Assembly: GCA_002304995.1 (NCBI GenBank)
Contig: DBPV01000112.1
Span: 1-17,659 of the forward strand
DNA length: 17,659 nucleotides
Reading direction: 5' to 3'
Source of the DNA: Syntrophaceae bacterium UBA1411
Lineage (GTDB): Bacteria > Desulfobacterota > Syntrophia > Syntrophales > Smithellaceae
In this document: positions 1 through 7,264 of the stretch, in pieces
Layout: every line of letters begins with the position of its first letter
Numbering within the stretch: position 1 is the stretch's first letter
Translations under genes and position numbers: made by a program
Notes under the pieces: model-generated
What the model was told of the DNA's origin: nothing
Databases searched by the model: none
The model's input: only the letters and a program-made list of their open reading frames with translations

Positions 1-33
1 CGCCGTGCCCCTACAATTCGCCATATCCCTACC
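1..33. repeat. REP-like half-sites, direct repeat pair with 18-nt period
   Basis: Positions 1-14 (CGCCGTGCCCCTAC) equal the right half of the perfect palindrome at 272-299. A decayed second copy lies at 19-32 (CGCCATATCCCTAC), 18 nt downstream. The left half of a full palindrome, if present, would be beyond the window edge. Both copies lie inside the transposase frame. The 18-nt spacing keeps the frame open as a hexapeptide-type repeat. Confidence 0.6.
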
Positions 34-588
34 ATTTGCCGCATCCGGATTCTCATGGTCTGTTTCCCATTTTGCCGGATTATCGATAATGTATTGGCGG
101 ATCCGGTTCAATTCGTTTTCGTTGCGGATCACATGTTCGTAATAATTGCGTTGCCATAATGGTTTGCCCGGTGTTTGATGCATTTCGTTGATGCGTTTGG
201 TAACGGCGGATTTAAATGAACGCATGACCGTTGGAATCGACCCGGATACCGGTTGCCCGAATCGTTCCACCGTAGGGGCACGGCGCGCCGTGCCCCTACC
301 AATTGCCGTGCCCCTATCATTGGAAACAACAATAATTCCGTGAAAATGGTTGGGCATCACCACACATGCATCCAATTCAACGCCTGGCCGGATGTCGGCG
401 GTTTTCATCCATTCCTCCATAACAATTCGCCCTGCATCATTCAATCGCATCTCGCCATTTTCAATGTCGCCGAAAATAAATTCCTTATTCGTTGCGCAGA
501 CGGTGATAAAATATGCCCCGTTCTGTGAATAATCATAACCGGACAGACGAATGGAGCGGCGATGATGTTTGTCGGGCCTGTATTTCAT
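1..588 (-). CDS. REP-associated Y1 transposase (RAYT, IS200/TnpA-REP-like), 3' end outside window
   Basis: The reading frame is open from ATG at 588 to the left edge (196 codons seen, no stop), so the C-terminus is missing. The N-terminus reads MKYRPDKHHRRSIRLSGYDY and is followed by GAYFITVC, both typical of TnpA-REP proteins. The HUH metal-binding motif is present as MPNHFHGIIVV near residues 77-87. The tyrosine nucleophile region follows as WQRNYYEHVIRNENELNRIR. Family members act on single-stranded REP hairpins as Y1 HUH nucleases, and most are domesticated single-copy genes. The ATG overlaps the hsdM stop as ATGA, suggesting translational coupling. The loop after the HUH motif and the visible C-terminal end carry a repeat-encoded peptide (RGTAIGRGTARRAPT; RDMANCRGTA) matching a GC-rich palindrome in the DNA. 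Family assignment is firm. Whether the protein is active is unknown. Confidence 0.88.
   Translation of the reverse strand, partial: MKYRPDKHHRRSIRLSGYDYSQNGAYFITVCATNKEFIFGDIENGEMRLNDAGRIVMEEWMKTADIRPGVELDACVVMPNHFHGIIVVSNDRGTAIGRGTARRAPTVERFGQPVSGSIPTVMRSFKSAVTKRINEMHQTPGKPLWQRNYYEHVIRNENELNRIRQYIIDNPAKWETDHENPDAANGRDMANCRGTA
272..318. repeat. REP-like perfect 28-bp palindrome plus an extra half-site
   Basis: Positions 272-299 form a perfect inverted repeat: GTAGGGGCACGGCG followed directly by its reverse complement. A third half-site (TGCCGTGCCCCTAT, 304-317) follows with an 18-nt period. The element lies within the transposase coding sequence and encodes RGTAIGRGTARRAPT on the minus strand. 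A near copy lies inside hsdM at 1105-1132, and half-sites lie at 1-33. RAYT enzymes are known to act on such hairpin-forming REP sequences, so this is a candidate cognate element. That link is inference. Confidence 0.8.
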
Positions 589-2717
589 ATCCCCAGCTCC
601 TCAAAATTCTTCTTGATCGTCGCGGCCAGTCGTACGGCCTCGGCGTTGAGGTCTTCGATTTCCACATGGATTTCGCGCAGGGTTTCCTCGAAGTCGAATT
701 CTTCATCCACTTCTTCGGGGGCGACGCCGACATAGCGGCCGGGGGTAAGCGACCAGTCGTTGGCTTCAATTTCGGCTCGGTCAACCAGCTTGACCAATCC
801 TTCGACATCGCGCAGTTTTGCCTCCGGGAATCTCTCGGTCAGCCAGTGGGCCTGTTTCCAGAAATAGCGCACCTGCTTGAGCTGCTCGACGGCAATCTGC
901 CTTGCTTCATCGGCAGTTTTACGGCCGCGGGTGATGTCGCGCCCCGACCAGACATCACTTTCTTTGGTGTTGCAATCGTTTTCGCAGATTTCAATCAGCC
1001 GGGACATGAGCTTGAAAAGCAGGTCGGCCTGCTTAATCAAGTCGCGGCTGGCTTCGGCCAGCGGGGCAAGACGTTCCACCGCTTTTTTGAGTTCGCCGTT
1101 GGTGGTTGGGGCACGGCGCGCCGTGCCCGTACTTTCCCATGCCGTTTGCTGTACGCCAAGCATTTTCTGAAAAGTTTCGACATCCTTTTTGAAATCGGTG
1201 TATGTGTCGTTTAATTCCTTGAGTGTTTCTGCGTGAGGGCCGTCTTTGGCAAGTGTCTTCAGAAAGGGCTGAAGCGTTTCGCGCAGAGCATCACTTGTCT
1301 TGATGAAAGACGGTAACGGTTCGATGGTTTCTCCCGTATCATCCTTGACGGTAAAGCAGGCCGCGCCTTCCTCAAGGGTCTGCCGGCAGTAGCCGGCCAC
1401 CAGTTCCAGGAATTTTTCAGAGCAGTCCCGGTAAAGCCAGACGATGGCCAGAAGATTTTTCTCCTGCTCCGGAGAAAAATCATAAATCTTGCGAGTGACC
1501 TTGCGGTAAACGTTGCGCGCATCAATCATAAGCACTTTGTCTTTGTGCGCTTCGGGTTTGGCGCGGTTGAGAAACCACAGCTCGCAGGGAACGGTACGGG
1601 TATAAAAGAAGTTGGAGCGGATGGCGATCATGACATCCACATCGCCGCTTTCGACAAGCTTCTGGCGGACTTTGGCCTCATCGCGGCCGGCGCTGGAAGC
1701 CTGAGAGGACATGACAAACCCCGCTCGACCATGCTCATTGAGATAGCTGTAAAAATAGCTGATCCAGATATAGTTGCCGTTTTGGACCTTGCCCTTCTTG
1801 TTGACCCCCGGCAAACCGAAAGGAATGCGCGGGTCGCTTTTGATCTTGTCGGCGTCTATTTCATCGACATTGAAGGGCGGATTGGCCAGAACAAAATCGG
1901 CCTTCCCCAGCAGTTCATGCGGGTCTTCATAATAGGTGATGGCTTTCTGGATGTTGCCTTCCAGACCGTGGACGGCGAGATTCATCTTGGCCAGGCGAAT
2001 GGTGGTGGCGTTTTTTTCCAGGCCGAAGAAGGTGAGCCTGTCCACCGGGTTTTCATGGCGGCGTTCGACAAAGCGGGCGCTCTGCACGAACATACCGCCG
2101 GAACCGCAGGCCGGATCAAGCACGATGCCGCTTTGGGGCGCCAGCACGTTGGCGATAAGCGAGACCAGCGAGACGGGTGTGAAAAATTCGCCGCCGTCGT
2201 GGGCTTTCTGATCGGCAAACTGCGTGAGGAAATATTCGTAGATGCGGCCGAACACGTCGCCCGATACGCGCTTGAGTTCTTCGGGGTTGAGGGTGCGCAA
2301 AAGCTGGCCCAAGACGTCGTTGTCGAGTTCCTGATATTCAGCCTTGGGCAGAACGCCGCGCAGGTTTTCATAGTCGGCTTCGATGGCTTCCATCGCCGCG
2401 ATGATAGCTTTGGCCCGGTCGTCGCTGTCGGTCAGCGCGACCAGATAATCAAACTGGGCTTTTGATTGGAGAAAAATGGCGCTCTTTTGCGAAAAGTCTT
2501 CTTTGGTTAATGGCCTTGACTTACCGCCTCGCGTGGGCAGTTTCGCTTCGATGTTGTCTTTTACTGCCAGATAGCGGCTGTAGGCATGCCGCAGGAAAAC
2601 AAGCCCCATGACGGGCAGAAAATATTCGTTACTGGCGTAATTGGAATTGGCCCGCAGGGTATCCGCCGCCGTCCAGAGCCGCTTTTCAATCGCTTCAATA
2701 TGCTCAAGCTGGGGCAT
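585..2717 (-). CDS. hsdM: Type I restriction-modification system DNA methyltransferase subunit (HsdM)
   Basis: This is a 710-residue N6-adenine methylase subunit of a type I restriction-modification system. It would work with an HsdS specificity subunit and HsdR, neither of which is in the window. Residues ~8-130 form the N-terminal helical HsdM domain. The SAM-binding motif DPACGSGGMF starts at D201, and the catalytic NPPF motif is at 279-282. The C-terminus (WSLTPGRYVGVAPEEVDEEF, then an alpha-helical tail) is typical of HsdM. The start is supported by AGGAG about 10 nt upstream of ATG. Residues ~529-538 (STGTARRAPT) are encoded by a REP-like palindrome lying in frame in a charged helical segment between the core and the C-terminus. 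The gene is otherwise intact. Its stop overlaps the start of the RAYT gene by 4 nt. Type I methylase identity is firm; activity and specificity cannot be read without HsdS. Confidence 0.93.
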   Translation of the reverse strand: MPQLEHIEAIEKRLWTAADTLRANSNYASNEYFLPVMGLVFLRHAYSRYLAVKDNIEAKLPTRGGKSRPLTKEDFSQKSAIFLQSKAQFDYLVALTDSDDRAKAIIAAMEAIEADYENLRGVLPKAEYQELDNDVLGQLLRTLNPEELKRVSGDVFGRIYEYFLTQFADQKAHDGGEFFTPVSLVSLIANVLAPQSGIVLDPACGSGGMFVQSARFVERRHENPVDRLTFFGLEKNATTIRLAKMNLAVHGLEGNIQKAITYYEDPHELLGKADFVLANPPFNVDEIDADKIKSDPRIPFGLPGVNKKGKVQNGNYIWISYFYSYLNEHGRAGFVMSSQASSAGRDEAKVRQKLVESGDVDVMIAIRSNFFYTRTVPCELWFLNRAKPEAHKDKVLMIDARNVYRKVTRKIYDFSPEQEKNLLAIVWLYRDCSEKFLELVAGYCRQTLEEGAACFTVKDDTGETIEPLPSFIKTSDALRETLQPFLKTLAKDGPHAETLKELNDTYTDFKKDVETFQKMLGVQQTAWESTGTARRAPTTNGELKKAVERLAPLAEASRDLIKQADLLFKLMSRLIEICENDCNTKESDVWSGRDITRGRKTADEARQIAVEQLKQVRYFWKQAHWLTERFPEAKLRDVEGLVKLVDRAEIEANDWSLTPGRYVGVAPEEVDEEFDFEETLREIHVEIEDLNAEAVRLAATIKKNFEELGI
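1105..1132. repeat. REP-like palindrome inside the hsdM coding sequence
   Basis: This 28-nt copy of the 272-299 palindrome has two mismatches in its outer arms. Positions 1109-1128 are still a perfect 20-bp inverted repeat. It is read in the same frame as the copy in the transposase gene and gives the same peptide (GTARRAPT), so hsdM stays open. It is about 0.8 kb from the other copy and on the same coding strand. Confidence 0.82.
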
Positions 2718-2857
2718 AACGCTATTGTCTCCTGTCTTCCATGAACAGATTCAAAATCACTTAATCATGATATCTTCTCTGTGATTTGCATGCAGCGAGC
2801 CCATAACAGAGAGCTTGGTCTTCTGATGCTTCGCCGCTGGTTGATGAAGCCCACTGA

Positions 2858-2885
2858 ATGATACAACTTCTTAATAATATTGCAA
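2858..2885 (-). promoter_or_regulatory. Candidate sigma-70 promoter for hsdM
   Basis: On the minus strand TTGCAA (2885-2880) and TATCAT (2863-2858) are separated by 16 nt in an AT-rich stretch. This would leave a leader of roughly 140 nt before the hsdM start, containing the AAATCAC/GTGATTT inverted repeat. The call rests on sequence pattern only. Confidence 0.35.
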
Positions 2886-3019
2886 GAATAAAAAACAATC
2901 CAACAGGAACGGCCTAAAAAACGAAGGTTGAAAATCAACAAACAGGGGATCACTCGTTCACTAAAAGACAATGAACCCCTTCGCCGCCCGGACCTGCGCC
3001 GCGCCTGGAATTTACACAG

Positions 3020-3061
3020 GCCGGGGGAAGAAACGCCACGTTCACGTTTCCTTCCCCCGGC
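3020..3061 (-). terminator. Strong GC-rich hairpin after the crotonase gene, possible terminator
   Basis: A 16-nt arm (3020-3035, GCCGGGGGAAGAAACG) pairs with 3045-3061, with one bulged base and a 9-nt loop. It lies about 40 nt past the crotonase stop on the minus strand, where a terminator would be expected. No clear T-run follows on either strand, so it may instead be a factor-dependent end or an RNA-stabilising hairpin. Confidence 0.5.
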
Positions 3062-3098
3062 AAAGATCAACTTTAAAAGTTTCTACAGAACAGGCTGC

Positions 3099-3803
3099 CT
3101 ATTCCTTCAGCAGCCACTCGACGAGCTCTTTTTCGAAGACGTCGAGGGCGTGAGCCGCTTCTTCGCGCCGCAGGTATTTTTTGGTGTAGGCGTAAGCCTG
3201 CCCGTCGAGTTTGAACAAATCGCGGGCCAGAGTCCTGGCCGCCGCCATCACGTCTTCACCCGGGGGGACAAGCCGGTCGACAATGCCCCGCTCAAACGCT
3301 TCGCGGGGCGAATAAGCCCGCGAGTGCAGCAGGGCTTCCTTCCAGTGCTGCGGCGGAATGGAGGACCGGCAGATCAGCGAAATCCAGGTGGGGATCACCA
3401 TCTTGTTGGCAACTTCATTGATTTGAATTTTATACGGGCCGTCGCCGATCATAAAACAGTCGCAGGCATAGGAGAGGATGGCGCCTCCCGCGATGGAATG
3501 CCCCGTGTACGCCGCAATCGCGGGACGGGGAAACAGGTAAAGCCGCAGCATCGTTGTGGCAAACAGTTTTTGAAAGCGGATCTGCTCCTCCAGCGACAGC
3601 GTCGGCAAAAGCTTCAAATCGAGGCCGGCTGAAAAGATGCCGGGCCGTCCCGTAAAAATCAGCACGTTCACCCGGTCGGCCAGAGCGCGGTCCAGGGCCT
3701 CGTTGAACTCCTTGAAGAAGTCCCAGTTCATGACATTCATCTTTCCGTCATCCAGGGTAATGACGGCAATCTGATCTTCAACGGCATAGTGTATCTTGGT
3801 CAT
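3099..3803 (-). CDS. Enoyl-CoA hydratase/isomerase family protein (crotonase fold)
   Basis: This 234-residue protein has the crotonase fold and acts on acyl-CoA thioesters. The oxyanion-hole regions are visible as FSAGLDLK (57-64) and GHSIAGGAILSY (101-112). The segment INEVANKMVIPTW (128-140) puts a Glu (E130) where monofunctional delta3,delta2-enoyl-CoA isomerases carry their catalytic Glu (the LNE motif). The second Glu used by true hydratases is not obvious, so isomerase is more likely than hydratase; this is inference. The start at 3803 is preferred over an upstream in-frame ATG (3857) because GAGGAG lies 10 nt before it and the sequence MTKIHYAVEDQIAVITLDDG matches the usual N-terminus. 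It lies 192 nt downstream of the MMPL-methyltransferase gene on the same strand and may have its own promoter. Confidence 0.86.
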   Translation of the reverse strand: MTKIHYAVEDQIAVITLDDGKMNVMNWDFFKEFNEALDRALADRVNVLIFTGRPGIFSAGLDLKLLPTLSLEEQIRFQKLFATTMLRLYLFPRPAIAAYTGHSIAGGAILSYACDCFMIGDGPYKIQINEVANKMVIPTWISLICRSSIPPQHWKEALLHSRAYSPREAFERGIVDRLVPPGEDVMAAARTLARDLFKLDGQAYAYTKKYLRREEAAHALDVFEKELVEWLLKE

Positions 3804-3844
3804 TTTTTTCCATCTCCTCGCTGAAACGATTTTAATTCGCCGCA

Positions 3845-3873
3845 ATCGTGCCAACATTCCGCGGCGAGGTCAA
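3845..3873 (-). promoter_or_regulatory. Weak candidate promoter for the crotonase gene
   Basis: On the minus strand TTGACC (3873-3868) and CACGAT (3850-3845) are 17 nt apart, about 40 nt before the crotonase start. The -35 box is good but the -10 box is poor. The 192-nt gap to the upstream gene gives room for a separate promoter. Confidence 0.28.
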
Positions 3874-3995
3874 GGAGATTATCCGCTTTCCTCCGCCGTT
3901 TTCCGTCAGGCGCCGCGCACCTTGTCGCGCCTGCCGGAGGATCTGATCATCCGTTTGCGGTTTTTAAATAAAGCAGCGGCCGGCGGCATGCTTCT

Positions 3996-6900
3996 TCAGC
4001 GCGGCTGCGGTTTCCTTCCGATAAACCATTTTTCTTCCACGCCGGAAACCGGCGAGGCATGCACGCTCGCGTCGAATCCGGCGGCGGCCAGAAATCCGGC
4101 AACCGCCTTTTCCCGGCGGAAGCGCCGCGGCGTCCCGGTGATTTTGAGGCGCGCCTCCTCCATCCATCTTTTCCAGGGAAACTTTCTTTCTGACGGCACG
4201 GTCGCGCGGATCACCAGCGCGCCGCCCGGAGCAAGCCTCTCATAGATCCGGCGGCACACCAGCCGCAGCGCGTCGTCATCCAGGTAATGCAGCATGTCGA
4301 GCATCAAAACCGTATCAACCGGCCCCTCCGTCTCGGGCAGATCCGGCGCCAGTCCCGTCTGCACGTCTCCCCGCCCGCCGAGGACGCGGCGGGCGATAAG
4401 CGCCCTTTCTTCATCCGGTTCCAGGCCGAAAACCTTCGCCTCGGGATACAGTTCCAGAAGCCACACGGCCGGCACGCCGAAGCCGCAGCCGATGTCCATG
4501 ATCCGGCGGGGATCGCGCACATAGCGGTCAAGTTCGGCAAACATCGGATCCAGCTTCATCTTGAAGCGGGCGAACACCCGTGGATAGCCGGGCAGCAGAC
4601 GGTAGCGCAAAAGGACGCGGCGGACATGCCCGCGCGACCCCGCCTGCAGCGGGCCTGTGGGAAAATCGAACGGCGCGAATATTTTCTTCATCAGGAACGG
4701 CAAGATGAAGTAGGCGCCCAGAAGCGAATAGCCGATGCCCAGAAGTGAAACCAGGCCGATGCTCTTGAGCAGCGAATGGCGGGCCAGCGCCAGCACGCCG
4801 AAGCCGATGAAGGTGGTCGCGGCGGCAAGAAAGATGGAGAGCTTGACGGTATTCATCGCGGGCGACTGCTCGTCCGGATGGCGCTGGTAGGTGCAGATGT
4901 AGTAAACCGCGTAGTCCACGCCCATGCCCAGAATCACGACCCACAGCATGATGCCGGGAATGTCCAGGGGGCGGCCCAAAAGCTTGAGCGTCCCCAGCGT
5001 CGAGACAAGCGCAAACGCCACGGGCGCCAAAACGGCGAGCGCCAGGCGCCACTCCAGAAAAAAGAGAAAGATCACGACGATCAGGCCGATGCTGACGATA
5101 AAGGCGATTTCGACGAAAATATCCTTCAGAAATTCGCCCAGGCGGCGGTTGAACAAATCCGCGTCAAACAGGCTCGCCAGACCCGCTCCGTCAAGACGCA
5201 GGAAAAATTCCCGGGCGCTGTAATTTTTTCCGGCCGTAAGCAAACTGAGCTGCGCGAAACCGTCGGCCGTCGGGGCGATGCCCAGCAGATCGAAATATTC
5301 GGGTGGAATCGCCACCGGGGCCGGCGCGTCGGCGGAGAGCCTCCGCAGGAAGGAATCAAAGGCATCCGGCGCAAAACCATTTTCTCTGGCCGCTTCCCGC
5401 AGATTCCGCCCCAGCGCCGACACGCGGTCGGGCGTCCAGAAGGCGCGCCAGGCGGCAAAATGTTTTTCAGCCGCTTCCCGCGACGGAAAAACCTGTGTCG
5501 GCAGAAAGACCGGGGCCAGTTTGCCGCTTTTGACCTCGCCTGCGAGAAACGCCTCCAGCCGCTCGTTTTTCTTTTGCAGCGCCTCCACGGTCGGCGCTTC
5601 CACGAGGACGTAGCACCGGCCGGAAAGATTGCCCCAGATGTCCTGCAGTTTGGCTTCGGCGGCGAGCGTCGCGGGGCTTACGGAATTCATCGCCTGCAGG
5701 TCCACGTTGAAAACCGGTTTGGCGAAAAACAGCATGACCAGGCCGAAAACCAGCGCGCCGGCCGTCTTCCACCAGGCCGGGGCGGCGATGGCCCGGACGG
5801 CGCGCACCAGCCACCGGTTGGACTCGCGCCGGGCCGGCGGCAGGGCCGGAAAGATCCGGGGGAACACGACGTGCACGAAAGTCAGGGCAAATCCGACGCC
5901 CAGCGCGGCAAAAACGCCGATTTCCGCCAGAATTTCAAAATCGCTGACCAGGAGCAGCAAAAAAGCGCCCACCGTCGTCAGGACCGCCGTAACTTCCGCC
6001 GACCACACCTCGCGCGCCGCCTCGCGGCCGGCTGTGGTCCGGGGCTGATCCAGAAACAAAAGATACGTGAGCCCCAGATCGACCGTAAAGGCCAGAATCG
6101 CGCCGCCGAAGCCCACCGCCAGAAGCGACATGGACTTGAAGAGAAAAGAGCAGACAAACAGCGCCGCGACCGCTCCGACCATGGACGGCAGGAGCGCCGC
6201 CAGGCCGATGAGGGGACGGGGAAAGGCGAGGATCAACAGAAGCGCAATGCCCAGCGTCGTGAGCAAAACCGCCAGCCGCATGTCGCGTTTGGCGACGGTT
6301 TCGTTGTCCAGCGCCGCGCGGTAGCCGCCCACGGGCGTGAGAACGTAGCGGTCGTTGAGATCCGGGTGCGCCGCCAGCATCCGCCCCGCTTCCGCAAGCG
6401 TTTGGGCGATTTTCTCCGCCTGGGTCGTATCCGTTCCCGAGCCGGCCAGACGGGCGATGATGAGCGCATGGCGGCCGTCGGCGGAGAGCAGCTGTCCGGA
6501 CTGGAACCGGGCGGAGCCGGCCGGCAGGAGCGCGGACATGCGCTCCAGAATCACGAAGGAAAAACCCAGCGGATCTTCGGCGATCATCTCCGCCCGGCCG
6601 ATGCCCTGCAAGTCTTCGAGACTTTGCCGGTTTTGCGCCATCGTCTCCCGGATCTTCTCCGGCGCCACGAGCGGTCCGATCCGGCCTTCGAGATCGTCCG
6701 CGGAAAAGAGCGCCGGCAGGCCGGCGCGGACATGCGCCATCAGCCGGGGAAAAGCGCCCGCCTCGTCGGCGATGCCGACGCGCGCAAACAAACCGCTTTG
6801 ATTTAACTTCTCCTCCACGAGACGGACCGCCCGCACCAGTTTGTCCGGATTTTCCGAAGCCTGTTCGAGGTCGATGAAGACTCTGTCGGAAACGGGCAGA

Positions 6901-7070
6901 TGGGCGATCACCCGGCGGGCGGAGGCCAATATCGGATCGTGACGCGGCATCGATTCCAGAATGTCGGTTTCGATCTTTAAATGGTAGGTTTCCCAGAAAA
7001 ACAGCAGACCCACGACCAGGGCCGTGACAAGAACGATCGACCATTTTATGGGGTATCGGCGAGGCGGCAT
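3996..7070 (-). CDS. MMPL/RND-family lipid exporter fused to a SAM-dependent methyltransferase
   Basis: This is a 1024-residue inner-membrane protein. Residues ~8-27 form the first membrane helix, followed by a ~240-residue extracytoplasmic loop and a block of about five helices. A second such half (helix near ~440, loop, then a helix block at ~640-800) contains the MMPL signature GMGVDY at 715-720. This is the two-fold RND layout of MMPL lipid and pigment exporters. After a ~45-residue basic linker, a class I methyltransferase domain begins, with SAM motif I DIGCGFG at 859-865, acidic GLEPDEE, LMLDMLHYL and a C-terminal beta segment. It would lie in the cytoplasm. In aryl-polyene-type clusters exporter and methyltransferase are normally separate proteins. 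The start at 7070 is chosen because the first helix follows directly; upstream in-frame ATGs (7124, 7280) lack a clear SD and would add a non-membrane leader. It is divergent from the signalling operon. Confidence 0.88.
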   Translation of the reverse strand: MPPRRYPIKWSIVLVTALVVGLLFFWETYHLKIETDILESMPRHDPILASARRVIAHLPVSDRVFIDLEQASENPDKLVRAVRLVEEKLNQSGLFARVGIADEAGAFPRLMAHVRAGLPALFSADDLEGRIGPLVAPEKIRETMAQNRQSLEDLQGIGRAEMIAEDPLGFSFVILERMSALLPAGSARFQSGQLLSADGRHALIIARLAGSGTDTTQAEKIAQTLAEAGRMLAAHPDLNDRYVLTPVGGYRAALDNETVAKRDMRLAVLLTTLGIALLLILAFPRPLIGLAALLPSMVGAVAALFVCSFLFKSMSLLAVGFGGAILAFTVDLGLTYLLFLDQPRTTAGREAAREVWSAEVTAVLTTVGAFLLLLVSDFEILAEIGVFAALGVGFALTFVHVVFPRIFPALPPARRESNRWLVRAVRAIAAPAWWKTAGALVFGLVMLFFAKPVFNVDLQAMNSVSPATLAAEAKLQDIWGNLSGRCYVLVEAPTVEALQKKNERLEAFLAGEVKSGKLAPVFLPTQVFPSREAAEKHFAAWRAFWTPDRVSALGRNLREAARENGFAPDAFDSFLRRLSADAPAPVAIPPEYFDLLGIAPTADGFAQLSLLTAGKNYSAREFFLRLDGAGLASLFDADLFNRRLGEFLKDIFVEIAFIVSIGLIVVIFLFFLEWRLALAVLAPVAFALVSTLGTLKLLGRPLDIPGIMLWVVILGMGVDYAVYYICTYQRHPDEQSPAMNTVKLSIFLAAATTFIGFGVLALARHSLLKSIGLVSLLGIGYSLLGAYFILPFLMKKIFAPFDFPTGPLQAGSRGHVRRVLLRYRLLPGYPRVFARFKMKLDPMFAELDRYVRDPRRIMDIGCGFGVPAVWLLELYPEAKVFGLEPDEERALIARRVLGGRGDVQTGLAPDLPETEGPVDTVLMLDMLHYLDDDALRLVCRRIYERLAPGGALVIRATVPSERKFPWKRWMEEARLKITGTPRRFRREKAVAGFLAAAGFDASVHASPVSGVEEKWFIGRKPQPR

Positions 7071-7264
7071 GCAAACCTTGAGGCGGTCAGGGTTATTTTT
7101 ACTTATCGCGCCGAAATTAACCATATTTCCCGGAGACTGGCAAGCGAAAACCGGCCGGGGCGCCTTTTCCGACGGGCGCCGCCCGCGGCCGTCTTTTTTC
7201 GTTAAAGATTTATCCGGCATTGGTCGATGAAAACAATAAAACGTCATTTTATTTTGAGCAGAGC
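7071..7264. other. Divergent intergenic region, promoters for the exporter and signalling genes expected here
   Basis: The two flanking genes point away from each other, so both promoters should lie here. I see a GC-rich stretch with a GGCGCC...GGCGCC inverted repeat (about 7160-7183) and an AT-rich stretch before the plus-strand start, but no convincing -35/-10 pair. A TTG at 7220 could extend the plus-strand protein by 15 residues. Confidence 0.4.

Larger units (their letters stand above)
2718..3098. other. Intergenic region between hsdM and the crotonase gene
   Basis: No convincing gene is seen here. The 2720-2960 part is AT-richer than the rest of the window. It holds a candidate hsdM promoter (2858-2885), a 7-bp inverted repeat AAATCAC/GTGATTT (2754-2760 and 2781-2787) between that promoter and the hsdM start, and a strong hairpin at 3020-3061. 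A 101-codon open frame on the minus strand (2765-3070) has no recognisable protein character and overlaps these signals, so I do not call it. Confidence 0.6.

Noticed and set aside
1..318. Possible CRISPR array from the regularly spaced GC-rich repeats
   Set aside because: Repeats are 14 nt with 4-nt spacers and lie inside a transposase frame, which does not fit CRISPR repeat and spacer lengths.
1105..1132. hsdM as a pseudogene interrupted by a repeat
   Set aside because: The palindrome keeps the frame, and both the catalytic core and the typical HsdM C-terminus are present.
513..2465. Plus-strand frames of 233 and 306 codons opposite hsdM
   Set aside because: They are antisense to hsdM, whose SAM and NPPF motifs are intact; no protein motif is seen in the opposite frames.
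2765..3070. 101-codon minus-strand frame in the intergenic region
   Set aside because: It has basic, low-information sequence and overlaps the strong hairpin and the promoter candidate; no recognisable domain.
3842..3855. Sigma-54-like TTGGCACGATTGC upstream of the crotonase gene
   Set aside because: The GG and GC elements are about 3 nt too close for a sigma-54 promoter.
4776..6806. 676-codon open frame on the plus strand opposite the MMPL-methyltransferase gene
   Set aside because: It is Arg/Gln/His-rich low-complexity translation antisense to a clear MMPL gene; GC-rich codon bias keeps it open by chance.
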